Shown here: piece by piece, positions 20,733-30,722 of the stretch
How the letters are laid out: every line of letters starts with the position of its first letter
How positions within the stretch are numbered: the stretch's first letter is position 1
Source of the DNA: Aquarana catesbeiana
Lineage: Eukaryota > Chordata > Amphibia > Anura > Ranidae
Reading direction: 5' to 3'
DNA: 64,000 nt
NCBI RefSeq assembly: GCF_042186555.1
Contig: NC_133327.1
Location: 50,480,065-50,544,064 of the forward strand
Translations under genes and position numbers: made by a program
Notes under the pieces: model-generated
Seen by the model: the letters and a program-made list of their open reading frames with translations, nothing else
What the model was told of the DNA's origin: nothing
Databases searched by the model: none

Positions 20733-23250
20733 ATAGTTACATAGTTACATAGTAGGTGAGGTTGAAAAAAGACACAAGTCCATCAAGTCCAACCTATGTG
20801 TGTGATTATGTGTCAGTATTTCATTACATATCCCTGTATGTTGCGGTCATTCAGGTGATTATCTAATAGTTTCTTGAAGCTTTCAATGCTCCCCGCTGAG
20901 ACCACCACCTGTGGAAGGGAATTCCACATCCTTGCCGCTCTTACAGTAAAGAACCCTCTACGTAGTTTAAGGTTAAACCTCTTTTCTTCTAATTGTAATG
21001 AGTAGCCACGAGTCTTATTAAACTCTCTTCTGCGAAAAAGTTTTATCCCTATTGTGGGGTCACCAGTACAGTATTTGTAAATTGAAATCATATCCCCTCT
21101 CAAGCGTCTCTTCTCCAGAGAGAATAAGTTCAGTGCTCGCAACCTTTCCTCATAACTAAGATCCTCCAGACCCTTTATTAGCTTTGTTGCCCTTCTTTGT
21201 ACTCGCTCCATTTCCAGTACATCCCTCCTGAGGACTGGTGCCCAGAACTGGACAGCATACTCCAGGTGCGGCCGGACCTGAGTCTTGTAGAGCGGGAGAA
21301 TTATCGTTTTATCTCTGGAGTTGATCCCCTTTTTAATGCATGCCAATATTCTGTTTGCTTTATTAGCAGCAGCTTGGCATTGCATGCCATTGCTGAGCCT
21401 ATCATCTACTAGGACCCCCAGGTCCTTTTCCATCCTAGATTCCCCCAGAGGTTCTCCCCCCAGTGTATAGATTGCATTCATATTTTTGCCACCCAAATGC
21501 ATTATTTTACATTTTTCTACATTGAACCTCATTTGCCATGTAGTTGCCCACCCCATTAATTTGTTCAGGTCTTTTTGCAAGGTTTCCACATCCTGCGGAG
21601 AAGTTATCGCACTGCTTAGCTTAGTATCGTCTGCAAATACAGAGATTGAACTGTTTATCCCATCCTCCAGATCGTTTATAAACAAATTAAATAGGATTGG
21701 TCCCAGCACAGAACCCTGGGGAACCCCACTACTTACCCCTGACCATTCTGAGTACTCCCCATTTATCACCACCCTCTGAACACGCCCTTGTAGCCAGTTT
21801 TCAATCCATGTACTCACCCTATGGTCCATGCCAACGGACCTTATTTTGTACAGTAAACGTTTATGGGGAACTGTGTCAAATGCTTTTGCAAAATCCAGAT
21901 ACACCACGTCTACGGGCCTTCCTTTATCTAGATGGCAACTCACCTCCTCATAGAAGGTTAATAGATTGGTTTGGCAAGAACGATTCTTCATGAATCCATG
22001 CTGATTACTGCTAATGATATCATTCTTATTACTAAAATCTTGTATATAGTCCCTTATCATCCCCTCCAAGAGTTTACATACTATTGATGTTAGGCTAACT
22101 GGTCTGTAATTCCCAGGGATGTTTTTTGGGCCCTTTTTAAATATTGGTGCAACATTGGCTTTTCTCCAATCAGCTGGTACCATTCCAGTCAATAGACTGT
22201 CTGTAAAAATTAGGAACAACGGTCTGGCAATCACCTGACTGAGTTCCCTAAGTACCCTCGGATGCAAGCCATCTGGTCCCGGTGATTTATTAATGTTAAG
22301 TTTCTCAAGTCTAATTTTAATTCCGTCCTCTGTTAACTCTGCTTCCTGTGTTGTGTCATGAGGATAAACACTGCAGATTTGGTTACTGAAGCCCCCCCCC
22401 CCCGATTCACTCGTGAATACTGAGGAGAAGAATAAATTCAATACCTTTGCCATCTCCCCATCCTTTGTAACCAGATGTCCTTCCTCATTCTTTATGGGGC
22501 CAATATGGTCTGTCCTCCCTTTTTTACTGTTTACATACTTAAAGAATTTCTTGGGATTTTTTTTGCTCTCCTCCGCTTATGTGTCTTTCATGTTCTATCT
22601 TAGCCGTCCTAATTGCATCCTTACATTTCTTATTGCATTCTTTATAAAGTCTGAATGCTGAGGATGATCCCTCCACCTTGTATTTTTTGAAGGCCTTCTC
22701 CTTTGCTTTTATATGCATTTTTACATTGGAGTTAAGCCATCCAGGATTTTTGTTCGCTCTTTTAAATTTATTACCCAATGGGATACATTGGCTAATGCCC
22801 TTATTTAATATGCTCTTAAAGCAAACCCATCTCTCCTCCGTATTCTTTGTTCCTAATATTTTATCCCAAGTTATGCCTTTTAGCAAGGTTTGTAGTTTAG
22901 GGAAGTTGGCTCTTTTGAAATTCAGTGTCTTTGTGTTCCCTTCATGTTTCCTATTTGTGTGATTTATACTGAAACTAATTGACCTGTGATCGCTGTTACC
23001 TAAATTGCCCCATATTTCCACATCTGTGATCAGGTCTGTATTGTTGGTAATCAGTAGATCCAGTAATGTTTTATTTCTAGTTGGTGCGTCTACCATCTGA
23101 CCCGTAAAATTGTCCTGCAATACATTAAGGAACTGGCGAGGCTTAAATGAATGCGCGATTCCCTCCGCCCAGTCTATGTCTGGATAATTAAAATCCCCCA
23201 TTATGATAACACTTCCCATCCTTGCTGCTGACTTTATGCCAATCTTCATA
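20733..23250 (-). mobile_element. CR1 LINE, 5'-truncated, inside the MADF gene
   Basis: On the minus strand it runs from inside the endonuclease (23250) to a 3' end made of CTATGTAA-type octamer repeats (20733-20755), as CR1 elements have. It is flanked by GACAT (20728-20732) and GATAT (23251-23255), a probable 5-bp target duplication with one C/T difference. Dropping the insert plus one duplication keeps the MADF frame, which supports these limits. Confidence 0.87.
20813..23249 (-). pseudogene. CR1 endonuclease/reverse transcriptase, one frameshift
   Basis: The 5' frame (23249-22539) holds the C-terminal half of the endonuclease (VIIMGDFNYPDIDWAEG, LLDLLITNN, LGNSDHRSISF) and a linker. The main frame (22453-20813, 546 aa from its first methionine) holds the reverse transcriptase: SPGPDGLHPRVLREL, NYRPVSLTSIVCKLLE, QHGFMKNRSCQTNLL, VVYLDFAKAFDTVPH, SSGVPQGSVLGPILF and ISVFADDTKL. 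The C-terminal part has RPHLEYAVQFWAP, ERVQRRATKLIKGL and RTRGYSLQL-like sequence (KTRGYSLQLE). The only break I see between the frames is at an A8 run near 22556-22563. The 5' part of the protein is absent because of truncation. Confidence 0.9.
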
Positions 23251-24139
23251 GATATGTTCAGGGAGCTGCCCTGTCTGTGGCAGATAAACCACCCTGATTA
23301 TAAGAACCAAACAAAGAGGAAGGCAGCGCTGGATAATTTACTGCAATTTGTGAAGCCGGTGATCCCCACAGCAGACATCACCTATTTGAAGGCCGTAATT
23401 GGTGGCCTGAGGAGCACTTATCTAAGGGAGCGCAAGAAGGTCCAGGATTCCCAGAGATCAGGAGCTGCAGATGACATTTATCTCCCCAGGCTGTGGTACT
23501 ATATGACAGGCTGCATTTTCTGGCAGATCAGACTGAACCCAGGCCAGCACTCTCCACTCTTCCTTCCACTCTTCCTTCCCTCTCAGCTGAGGCTTCTGAC
23601 GTCCAACCTGGGCCTTCCAGGCAGCAACATGTGGAGGAGCCCAGCTTGAGCCAGGTATAGCATTCTTCTAAATATTTCTGGTTGTCAAATCAATGATGTT
23701 AAATAGATGTTAGTTTGGAGTACTAATTTCTGAATGTGATTGATGAACCAAAAACTAAAACCATGTCCCTTTTTCATACACAGGGAAGTCTCAGCCAGGA
23801 GGTGGCCGGGCCAAGTAGGCTGCCCGATACCCAGGTCCCTCACCTCCACCTTCAAAGACAAAGTGGTAGGAAGAGGAGTAACCTGGAGGAGGCTGCCATA
23901 GGCCTATTTTGGAAGGCTGCTGAGGCCCTCAGAACACCCCACAGTGTGGAGGAGGACTTTGCTGGGATAACTGCATGCAAAATGATGCAGATGGAGGAGG
24001 GCCAACAACTCCTATGTGAGTTTTTAATTTTGGAAGCTCTAAATAAGGGGTTGAGGGGCCAAATCACATGTGCAACCCACATTTGTCACCTCACCCATAG
24101 TCCTCCTCCTCCTCCAGGTCCTACTCCTCCTCCTCCTCC

Positions 24140-24460
24140 TCCCACACCTCCAACACCAGAGCCACAGCTGGGAAGGAAGCGTGGAAGGAAGACCAGAGAG
24201 TGATGACCCTGGGTTCAGTCTGGTCTGACAAAATATGCAGCCTCTTGTAGTACCACAGCCTGGGGACATACATGTCATCTGTTGCTTTCAGGATCTCTGG
24301 GACTTCTGGACCAGACTGCACTCTCTTAGATATGGACTCCTCAGGCCACCAATTTTGCTGTAAAATAATTGATGTCTGCCTTGGGGGTCAAAGACTTCGC
24401 CAATTTATGATGTTTATCCAGCATTGCCTCCCTCTTTTTGTTTGGTTCTGAGCCCTTAAT
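24140..24460 (-). pseudogene. Inverted, divergent MADF exon copy
   Basis: Read on the minus strand, 24450-24206 is homologous along its length to 23300-23545 of the MADF gene. It shows NQTK, ATDDMYVPRLWYYKRLH and DQTEPR in the same order. Homology extends through the serine/leucine-rich stretch, so the last part of the plus-strand MADF frame (24140-24203) is antisense to it. Stops and shifts show it is a relic. The two copies form an imperfect inverted repeat of about 300 bp with a spacer of about 550 bp. Confidence 0.72.
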
Positions 24461-24739
24461 AAAGGAATTTTTGGTTCAATTATACTTGCCTATGTGTGTT
24501 TTCCTTCAAAAAGGACAGTTTATGAGGATTCAGGTACATTTCAAATATACAATGTGAAATGAACAAGGGACACCAACACCAAACAATCTCCTGGAGATTA
24601 AATAATACAAGATAATAATGGTGTTGTGGTAACTTGACACACAAAACACACACAAAAATATTCTGGAGAAAAAAAAAAAAAAAAACACCGAGCTGTTCCG
24701 TCTCGGAATTTCTTCTGAGCATGCGTGGCACTTTGTGCG

Positions 24740-24937
24740 TCGGAATTGTCCACACACGGTCGGAATTGACGTGATCGGATTTTGTTGTCGGAAAAATTTT
24801 ATAGCCTGCTCTCAAACTTTGTGTGTCGGAAAATCTGATGGAAAATGTCCGATGGAGCCCACACACGGTCGAAATTTCCGACAACAAGCTCTGATCGCAC
24901 ATTTTCAGTCATAAAATCCGACCGTGTGTACAGGGCA
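24740..24937 (+). repeat. Right terminal region of Harbinger copy B
   Basis: It contains repeated inverted and direct copies of a short motif (TTGTTGTCGGAAA, TGTGTGTCGGAAAA, TTTCCGACAACAAG) and ends CCGTGTGTACAGGGCA. The end pairs with TGCCCCATGCACACG at 17166 and TGCCCTGTACACAC at 16105. Such subterminal repeats are probably binding sites for the Myb-like or transposase protein, by analogy with other Harbingers. Confidence 0.75.
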
Positions 24938-26660
24938 TTAGAAGTACTAAATGACGCCTTCCAGAAACAAAGACTCCCTGAGTCAATGCAGGAAACGATA
25001 ATTATAGTAATTCCCAAACCGGGTAAGGACCCAATGCTGCCTGAGTCTTATCGCCCTATCTCCCTCCTCACCTCAGATGTTAAGATATTGGTCTGGGTTC
25101 TTGCAAACAGATTATCATGCTATATTAACACCTTGATTCATGAGGACCAAACAGGTTTTACTCCAACTAGAGCAGCTTCAACTAATATACGTAGACTTTT
25201 TTTAAACATGCAGCTCCCTATGGAAAATACGGTATCCAGAGCAATATTGTGCCTGGGTGCCCAAAAAGCATTTGATATGGTGGAATGGGAATACCTTTGG
25301 GCCATATTGGAGGCTTTTGTTATAGGCCTGAGATTTTTAAAATGGGTCAAAATGTTATACAGGGAAACAAAAGCAAGGGTAAGAATTAACAATACATTAT
25401 CCAGACCCTTTAATCTGTCTAGAGGGACTAGGCAGGGATGCCCTCTGTCCCCACTATTGTTTGTGATATCATAGGAGCCTCTTGTCCTTGCGATTAGACA
25501 ATCAGTGAAAATAGTTGGGTTTCGACGAGCAGCAAGAGGGGACAAAGTAGCTCTCTATGCAGATGATGCTCTTATTTTCCTGGGGGATACCTCAAAGTCA
25601 TTAACGGAACTTATGAACCTTATCTCCATATGTGGGCGAATCTCAGGGTACCAGATTAATTGGGATAAGTCTAAACTACTACTATTAGACAAATTAAAAG
25701 TCCCTTTATTAAATCACGGGTCTCAAATTCAAATTAAGCATGTAGTGAGATACCTGGGGATTGAGATTTCAAGAAATGCAAAGGATTATATTAAACTGAA
25801 TCTTAAACCTTTATTGGAAAAATGTAAGGATAAATGCCGAAGTTGGTGTAAATTACCACTTACAGTGATAGGCAGGGCAAACCTTGTTAAAATGATTTGG
25901 TCCCCACAATTGCTTTAGGTGTTTAATAATTCTCCCGTATGGATTACAACAATAGAATCGCTCTTTAGAGAGCTTATTTGGAAGAAAAAACCACCACGCA
26001 TAAAGTTGACAACATTAATGTTAAATAAAGGAGCAGGTGGATTGGCAATTCCACAACCAAAAAGCTATTTTTTAGCTTCATAAATACAACACTTTTTTGG
26101 ATGGACAGTAATGGCAAATTCTGATTCTATACAGAGCCTGCTATTATCAGTATATCCTGATTACCCATTGATCTCTTTATTGGAGACGAGAAACCTAGGG
26201 TCTAACAAAGGCTTTTATTATAGGAGAATTGTTTGACAAGGTATGGCAGGAAATTTAAAAAAATAACGGAAATAAAAGGTTATACGACTTATACCCCTAT
26301 ATGGAATAAAAGCAGCTATGCGGAACTGATGAAACTGGAAGGGTTTGAGATATGGAGGCTCAAGAGACTAAGATATTTGACACAGGTTTTCCAGGACGAA
26401 GTGATAAAAACCTTTATTGAACTAAGAAATTAATATAACATCTCAAACAAAAGATTTTTTCAATACCTACAGTTTAGGCATGCATTACAAGCACAGGCCC
26501 GACTGACGGAATTGAAATTTAATAATTCAGAGGTAATAGCCTTGTTGGAAAAGACAAAAAAAAAAAGGGGTCTGATTTTACAAATCTATAATATACTATA
26601 TGATAAATTTAAAGGAACAGTAGATATACCAGCAAGAGAGCTGCTAGGTCAGTGAGAGAG
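24938..26660 (+). pseudogene. L1-C ORF2, reverse transcriptase to C-terminus
   Basis: The frame opens with EVLNDAFQKQRLPESMQ, IVIPKPGKDPMLPESYRPIS, VLANRLSC, DQTGFTPTRAA, ILCLGAQKAFDMVEWEYLW (the usual D before the QKAFD run is replaced by G), GTRQGCPLSPLLF and ALYADDALIFLGD. It continues through VVRYLGIEISRNAKDY and GRANLVKMIW. In-frame stops are at about 25472 and 25916. Weaker homology continues to about 26660 (SSYAELMKLEGFEIWRLKR, FFQYLQFRHALQAQ). The 5' half is at 17167-17322 in the opposite orientation. Confidence 0.85.
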
Positions 26661-26986
26661 ACCTATCCAGTGATTGCTATAGCCAGTTGAGTAGACCGTT
26701 AGTCCTCTGGATAAGTAGAAATACCCTGACCTGCATTCTAAGGTACCTGAATCTCCCTTAATCCTCCATCCTTGTTCTTTTGGATTCAAAGAACAAAAGA
26801 ATTGCAACGAAAGAAACTAAGTGTTTGGTGTTTGGTGCAGACATTACAGTATTTAATACTCTTTTTTCCTCTTCACCATTGCGACCTCTGTGACGGACAA
26901 GAGGTAACGGTAAGCCCAATCAAAACCAGCAGCTCCTCCGGGGGTAAGTGCTACACACACATATTATATATATATATATATATATA
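26661..26986. other. L1-C 3' flank ending in a TA microsatellite
   Basis: About 300 bp without a recognisable frame, perhaps the 3' untranslated part of L1-C. It ends in (AC)n and then (TA)n at 26964-26986, into which the Tc1 transposon inserted at a TA. Confidence 0.5.
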
Positions 26987-28635
26987 CAGTCAGGTCCATA
27001 AATATTGGGACATCGACACAATTCTAATCTTTTTGGCTCTATACACCACCACAATGGATTTGAAATGAAACAAACAAGACGTGCTTTAATTGCAGACTTT
27101 CAGATTTAATTTGAAGGTATTTACATCCAAATCAGGTGAACGGTGTAGGAATTACAACAGTTTGTATACGTGCCTCCCACTTTTTAAGGGACCAAAAGTA
27201 ATGGGACAATTGGCTGCTCAGCTGTTCCATGGCCAGGTGTGTGTTATTCCCCCATTATCCCATTTACAAGGAGCAGATAAAAGGTCCAGAGTTAATTTCA
27301 AGTGTGCTATTTGCATTTGGAACCTGTTGCTGTCAACTCTCAAAATGAGATCCAAAGAGCTGTCACTATCAGTGAAGCAAGCCATCATTAGTCTGAAAAA
27401 ACAAAACAAATCCATCAGAGAGATAGCAAAAACATTAGGTGTGGCCAAATCAACTGTTTGGAACATCCTTAAAAAGAAAGAATGCACCGGTGAGCTCAGC
27501 AACACCAAAAGACCCGGAAGACCATGGAAAACAACTGTGGTGGATGACCGAAGAATTCTTTCCCTGGTGAAGAAAACACCCTTCACAACAGTTGGCCAGA
27601 TCAAGAACACTCTCCAGGAGGTAGGTGTATGTGAGTCAAAGTCAACAATCAAGAGAAGACTTCACCAGAGTGAATACAGAGGGTTCACCACAAGATGTAA
27701 ACCATTGGTGAGCCTCAAAAACAGGAAGGCCAGATTAGAGTTTGCCAAACAACATCTAAAAAAGCCTTCACAGTTCTGGAACAACATCCTATGGACAGAT
27801 GAGACCAAGATCAACTTGTACCAGAGTGATGGGAAGAGAAGAGTATGGAGAAGGAAAGGAACTGCTCATGATCCAAAGCATACCACCTCATCAGTGAAGC
27901 ATGGTGGTGGTAGTGTCATGGCATGGGCATGTATGGCTGCCAATGGAACTGGTTCTCTTGTATTTATTGATGATGTGACTGCTGACAAAAGCAGTAGGAT
28001 GAATTCTGAAGTGTTTCGGGCAATATTATCTGCTCATATTCAGCAAAATGCTTCAGAACTCATTGGAAGGCGCTTCACAGTGCAGATGGACAATGACCCG
28101 AAGCATATTGCAAAATCAACCAAAGAGTTTTTTAAGGGAAAGAAGTGGAATGTTATGCAATGGCCAAGTCAATCACCTGACCTGAATCCGACTGAGCATG
28201 CATTTCACTTGCTGAAGACAAAACTGAAGGGAAAATGCCCCAAGAACAAGCAGGAACTGAAGACAGTTGCAGTAGAGGCCTGGCAGAGCATCACCAGGGA
28301 TGAAACCCAGCGTCTGGTGATGTCTATGCATTCCAGACTTCAGGCTGTAATTGACTGCAAAGGATTTGCAACCAAGTATTAAAAAGTGAAAGTTTGTTGG
28401 ATGAGTGTTACTCTGTCCCATTACTTTTGGTCCCTTAAAAAGTGGGAGGCACATATACAAACTGTTGTAATTCCTACACCATTCACCTGATTTGGATGTA
28501 AATACCCTCAAATTAAAGCTGAAAGTCTGCAGTTAAAGCAAATCTTGTTTGTTTCATTGCAAATCCATTGTGGTGGTGTATAGAGCCAAAAAGATTAGAA
28601 TTGTGTCGATGTCCCAATATTTATGGACCTGACTG
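26987..28635 (+). mobile_element. Tc1 transposon, apparently complete
   Basis: It is 1,649 bp, begins CAGTCAGGTCCATAAATATT and ends with the reverse complement, and is flanked by TA on both sides. The inverted terminal repeats are long (about 225 bp, with a few mismatches) and reach CTTTTTAAGGGACCAAAAG at their inner ends. That fits the IR/DR arrangement of many vertebrate Tc1 elements, with outer and inner transposase sites. It carries one open transposase gene. The high identity between its ends suggests a recent arrival. Confidence 0.93.
27345..28382 (+). CDS. Tc1-like transposase, DD34E, open
   Basis: The enzyme catalyses cut-and-paste transposition at TA sites in the nucleus. The chosen ATG (MRSKELSLSV) gives 345 aa, the usual length for Tc1. 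The same frame is open further upstream to 27090, but that part lies in the terminal repeat. Order: a paired-like helix-turn-helix (residues about 8-45, IREIAKTLGVAKSTVWNIL), a GRPR-like hook as KRPGRPWKT (55-63), a second helix-turn-helix (about 65-115), then the catalytic core with D152 (LWTDETKI), the glycine-rich box KHGGGSVMAWACM, D249 (VQMDNDPKH) and E284 (SPDLNPTEHAF). D249 and E284 have 34 residues between them. No stop or frameshift is seen. It may be an active or recently active copy. Confidence 0.95.
   Translation: MRSKELSLSVKQAIISLKKQNKSIREIAKTLGVAKSTVWNILKKKECTGELSNTKRPGRPWKTTVVDDRRILSLVKKTPFTTVGQIKNTLQEVGVCESKSTIKRRLHQSEYRGFTTRCKPLVSLKNRKARLEFAKQHLKKPSQFWNNILWTDETKINLYQSDGKRRVWRRKGTAHDPKHTTSSVKHGGGSVMAWACMAANGTGSLVFIDDVTADKSSRMNSEVFRAILSAHIQQNASELIGRRFTVQMDNDPKHIAKSTKEFFKGKKWNVMQWPSQSPDLNPTEHAFHLLKTKLKGKCPKNKQELKTVAVEAWQSITRDETQRLVMSMHSRLQAVIDCKGFATKY

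Positions 28636-28637
<2 letters not shown>

Positions 28638-28667
<30 letters not shown>
28638..28667. repeat. (AC)n microsatellite
   Basis: About 14 AC units follow the TA-rich flank of the Tc1 element and abut the next repeat. Confidence 0.9.
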
Positions 28668-28668
<1 letters not shown>

Positions 28669-29289
28669 CGTATTTATCGGTGTATAACACGCACTTTTTT
28701 CCCCTGAAAATCAGGGGAAAATCGTGGGTGCGTGTTATACGCCGATTCCCGCCGATCTCCGCCGTCTGTGAGGGCCGCCGACATTGAACTTGCCAAGTGA
28801 ACTGTGTACTCGGCTCCGCTCACAGTCACGCCCAGTCCCACCTCCTAGACTTTATGCGCCGCCATTGGACCGGTGTTGTGTCCATCATAGGAGCCGGGCC
28901 AAGGGGCGGGACGGGGGCATTACTGCGAGCGGAGCCGAGTACACTCGGCTCGGCCTGGTCTATGTCGGCGGCGGGAGGAGCCAAAGGTCACGGCGGCGGG
29001 GGCAGCGGCGCTAAATTTAAAACAAAAATATGCTGCAGACGGAAACTGGAAGGCTGCAGATGGACACTGGAAGGCTGCAGATGGCACTGGAAGGCGGCAG
29101 ATGGACAGTGGAAGGCTACAGATGGACACTGGGGAAGGCTGCAGATGGACACTGGGGAAGGCTGCAGGTGGACAGTGTGCAAGGCTGCATTGATGGGCAT
29201 TTAACATTTTTTTCCTTAAACTTCCTTCCTAAAAGTTTTTTCCTTAAACTTCCCTCCTAAACTTGGGGTGCATGTTATACACCGAATAC
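28668..29289. mobile_element. GTATAACACGCAC-family element with minisatellite core, complete
   Basis: The left end is CCGTATTTATCGGTGTATAAC. The right end, in reverse complement, is GTATTCGGTGTATAACATGC, so it has imperfect terminal inverted repeats of about 25 bp. The core (29030-29190) has units of about 20 bp built on GGAAGGCTGCAGATGGACACT. No transposase is present. The left 80 bp also fold on themselves (TATAACACGCAC with GTGCGTGTTATA). Superfamily unknown. A related truncated copy is at 12198. Confidence 0.72.
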
Positions 29290-29530
29290 TAATCATGTCC
29301 AAATCATTTTCTAATTTTTTGTTCATTTCTTTTCAATTTATTCCCTTTCAGGTCCCCCCTCTTTCTCACCCCAGCCTCCAGTCCATATATCTTATCCCGG
29401 ACCCTTAAGGTCTCCAGCAACCACAGTAATTACTTAGATATAATTAGCTATAGCAACATTACCTCATTATCCAAACGACAAAGCTTGTTGCGACCTGTCC
29501 TGAATAAGGTACAAACAGGGGAATTTCTTT
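29290..29530. other. Unassigned spacer
   Basis: About 240 bp of A/T-rich sequence between two elements. I see no open frame, terminal repeat or tandem structure in it. Confidence 0.5.
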
Positions 29531-29955
29531 TGCAGCGTACATACGATCGGTTTTCCCGTTGGCATAAACTCTGAAGGTTTTTCCGACGGAGTTCTGCTGA
29601 AACTGTCTTGCGTACACACGATCACATCAAAGTCCGATCGTCAAGAACGCGGTGACGTACAGCACGTACGACGGGACTAGAAAAAGGAAGTTCAATAGCC
29701 AGTAGCCAATAGCTTCCGTCTCGTACTTGCTTCAGAGCATGCATTGTTTTTGGTCCGTCGGAACAGCATACAGACGAGCGTTTTTTCCCGATAGGAATTG
29801 GTTCCGTCAGAAATATTTAGAACATGTTCTATTTTTAGGCCCATCAGAATTTTCGGAAAAAAAAGTCCAATAAGGTATACACATGATTGGAATATACGAT
29901 GAAAAGCTTCCGTTGGACTTTTTCTGTTGGACATTCCGCTCGTGTGTACGCGGCA
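29531..29955. mobile_element. Harbinger-type MITE
   Basis: It starts TGCAGCGTACATACGATCGG and ends with the reverse complement of TGCCGCGTACACACGAGCGG. This matches the termini of Harbinger copies A and B in pattern (TGC..., GTACACACG). Subterminal CCGTTGG and CCGACGGA motifs recur. It has no coding capacity. Flanking trinucleotides do not match cleanly, so the target duplication is not confirmed. Confidence 0.7.
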
Positions 29956-30139
29956 TCATCCTTTTTCATCCCATCACTACTATTACTCTTATCACCATTA
30001 TCTTTATTTTTATTCTCACATTATTATTATTGTTATTCTTATCTTCATTTCATGTCATCACCATCATTCTACTTAATTTCTCATTTTTCATCTCGATTGC
30101 AAAATTCATCCTCATCGCTGGCCACTGTTTTCCCTGTTT

Positions 30140-30722
30140 AAATATAAAGTACACTCACCTGTGTACACATGTGAGAGTCACGATCTAGTCCTGTAGCAAT
30201 ATCTACCAATGCCTGTCTTTTGCTCCAATGTCTTTGCCAATTATCTATATATGAGCATTTTTATGTTCCTTGTTGTTGCTAGCTTTTATTACCATTTCTT
30301 ATTGCCATTTCTTATTGCTCCTTATATTTAATGTATTGAATGTTAAATTTGATGTGCCTCCCTGCCCCATACTTGATGCCTGATCGCAACGGGCTAGCTT
30401 CATAGCCATAGTACATTAGGACCCAGGAGTTCTGGCATCAGAGCATAAAAGTTCTCATCCAATATGGCCCCCGTTAGGCCTGCAGGAGTGCATGCTCCGT
30501 AAACACGTCACCTATTGGTCTACCGTCCCAACCGGAAGGGATGTCATCTCCCAGCTTCCTGTGTGCTCGAGGTCCAGGAAACGTCGGCATCCACTGACGC
30601 AACCTGCTCCAATACACCAGCGTTTAGCCACTGATTGACTCCCTCCTGGACTGTTTCTCTCCCACAACTGACGTGCTTGTTTTTAATCTACTCTTGTGAG
30701 TACATATGCTGTATTTGCTCTA
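30140..30722 (+). repeat. Unassigned 600-bp repeat R, copy 2
   Basis: Inverted homologue of 16128-16705. It includes TGTTTTCCCTGTTTAAATATA at the left, GATGCCTGATCGCAACGGG, the CCCCCGTTAGGCCTG stretch and CTCTTGTGAGTACATATGCTG at the right. Between the Harbinger MITE and this repeat (29956-30139) there is T/C-rich sequence with ATT repeats. Confidence 0.72.

Larger units (their letters stand above)
20707..24203 (+). pseudogene. MADF-BESS-like accessory gene of Harbinger, interrupted by CR1
   Basis: MADF domains are Myb-related DNA-binding domains and BESS motifs mediate protein contacts. Both are common in insect transcription factors, and MADF proteins are associated with PIF-like transposons. 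The ATG is at 20707. The first eight codons are followed by a CR1 LINE (20733-23250), and coding resumes at 23251-23255, the target duplication. MADF occupies about residues 9-95 (ELPCLWQINHPDYKN, AVIGGLRSTYLRERKKV, LPRLWYY). A duplicated AT at 23501-23504 shifts the frame. Past it the frame reads DQTEPRPALSTLPS to SLSQ and the donor CAG|GTATAG at 23655. Exon 2 is 23784-24203, with a BESS-like helix (FAGITACKMMQMEEGQQLL), a proline run and a basic GRKRGRKTRE end. Discounting the CR1 and the AT, the exons total 280 codons in phase. AATAAA lies at 24458. Confidence 0.8.
17323..24937 (+). mobile_element. PIF/Harbinger transposon copy B with accessory genes
   Basis: Plus-strand order: a transposase relic (exon 1 end, intron, exon 2 deleted), a hairpin, a Myb/SANT-like gene on the minus strand, a divergent promoter region, a MADF-BESS-like gene on the plus strand interrupted by a CR1 LINE, an inverted MADF relic and the right terminus (GTGTACAGGGCA at 24937). 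TTA follows at 24938. The left terminus is not attached in the expected direction. A matching end lies inverted at 16820-17166. Without CR1 the element is about 5 kb. It is non-autonomous now. Confidence 0.85.

Noticed and set aside
27090..27344. Upstream methionine as the start of the Tc1 transposase
   Set aside because: The extra 85 codons lie within the terminal inverted repeat. The ATG at 27345 gives the usual family length and N-terminus.
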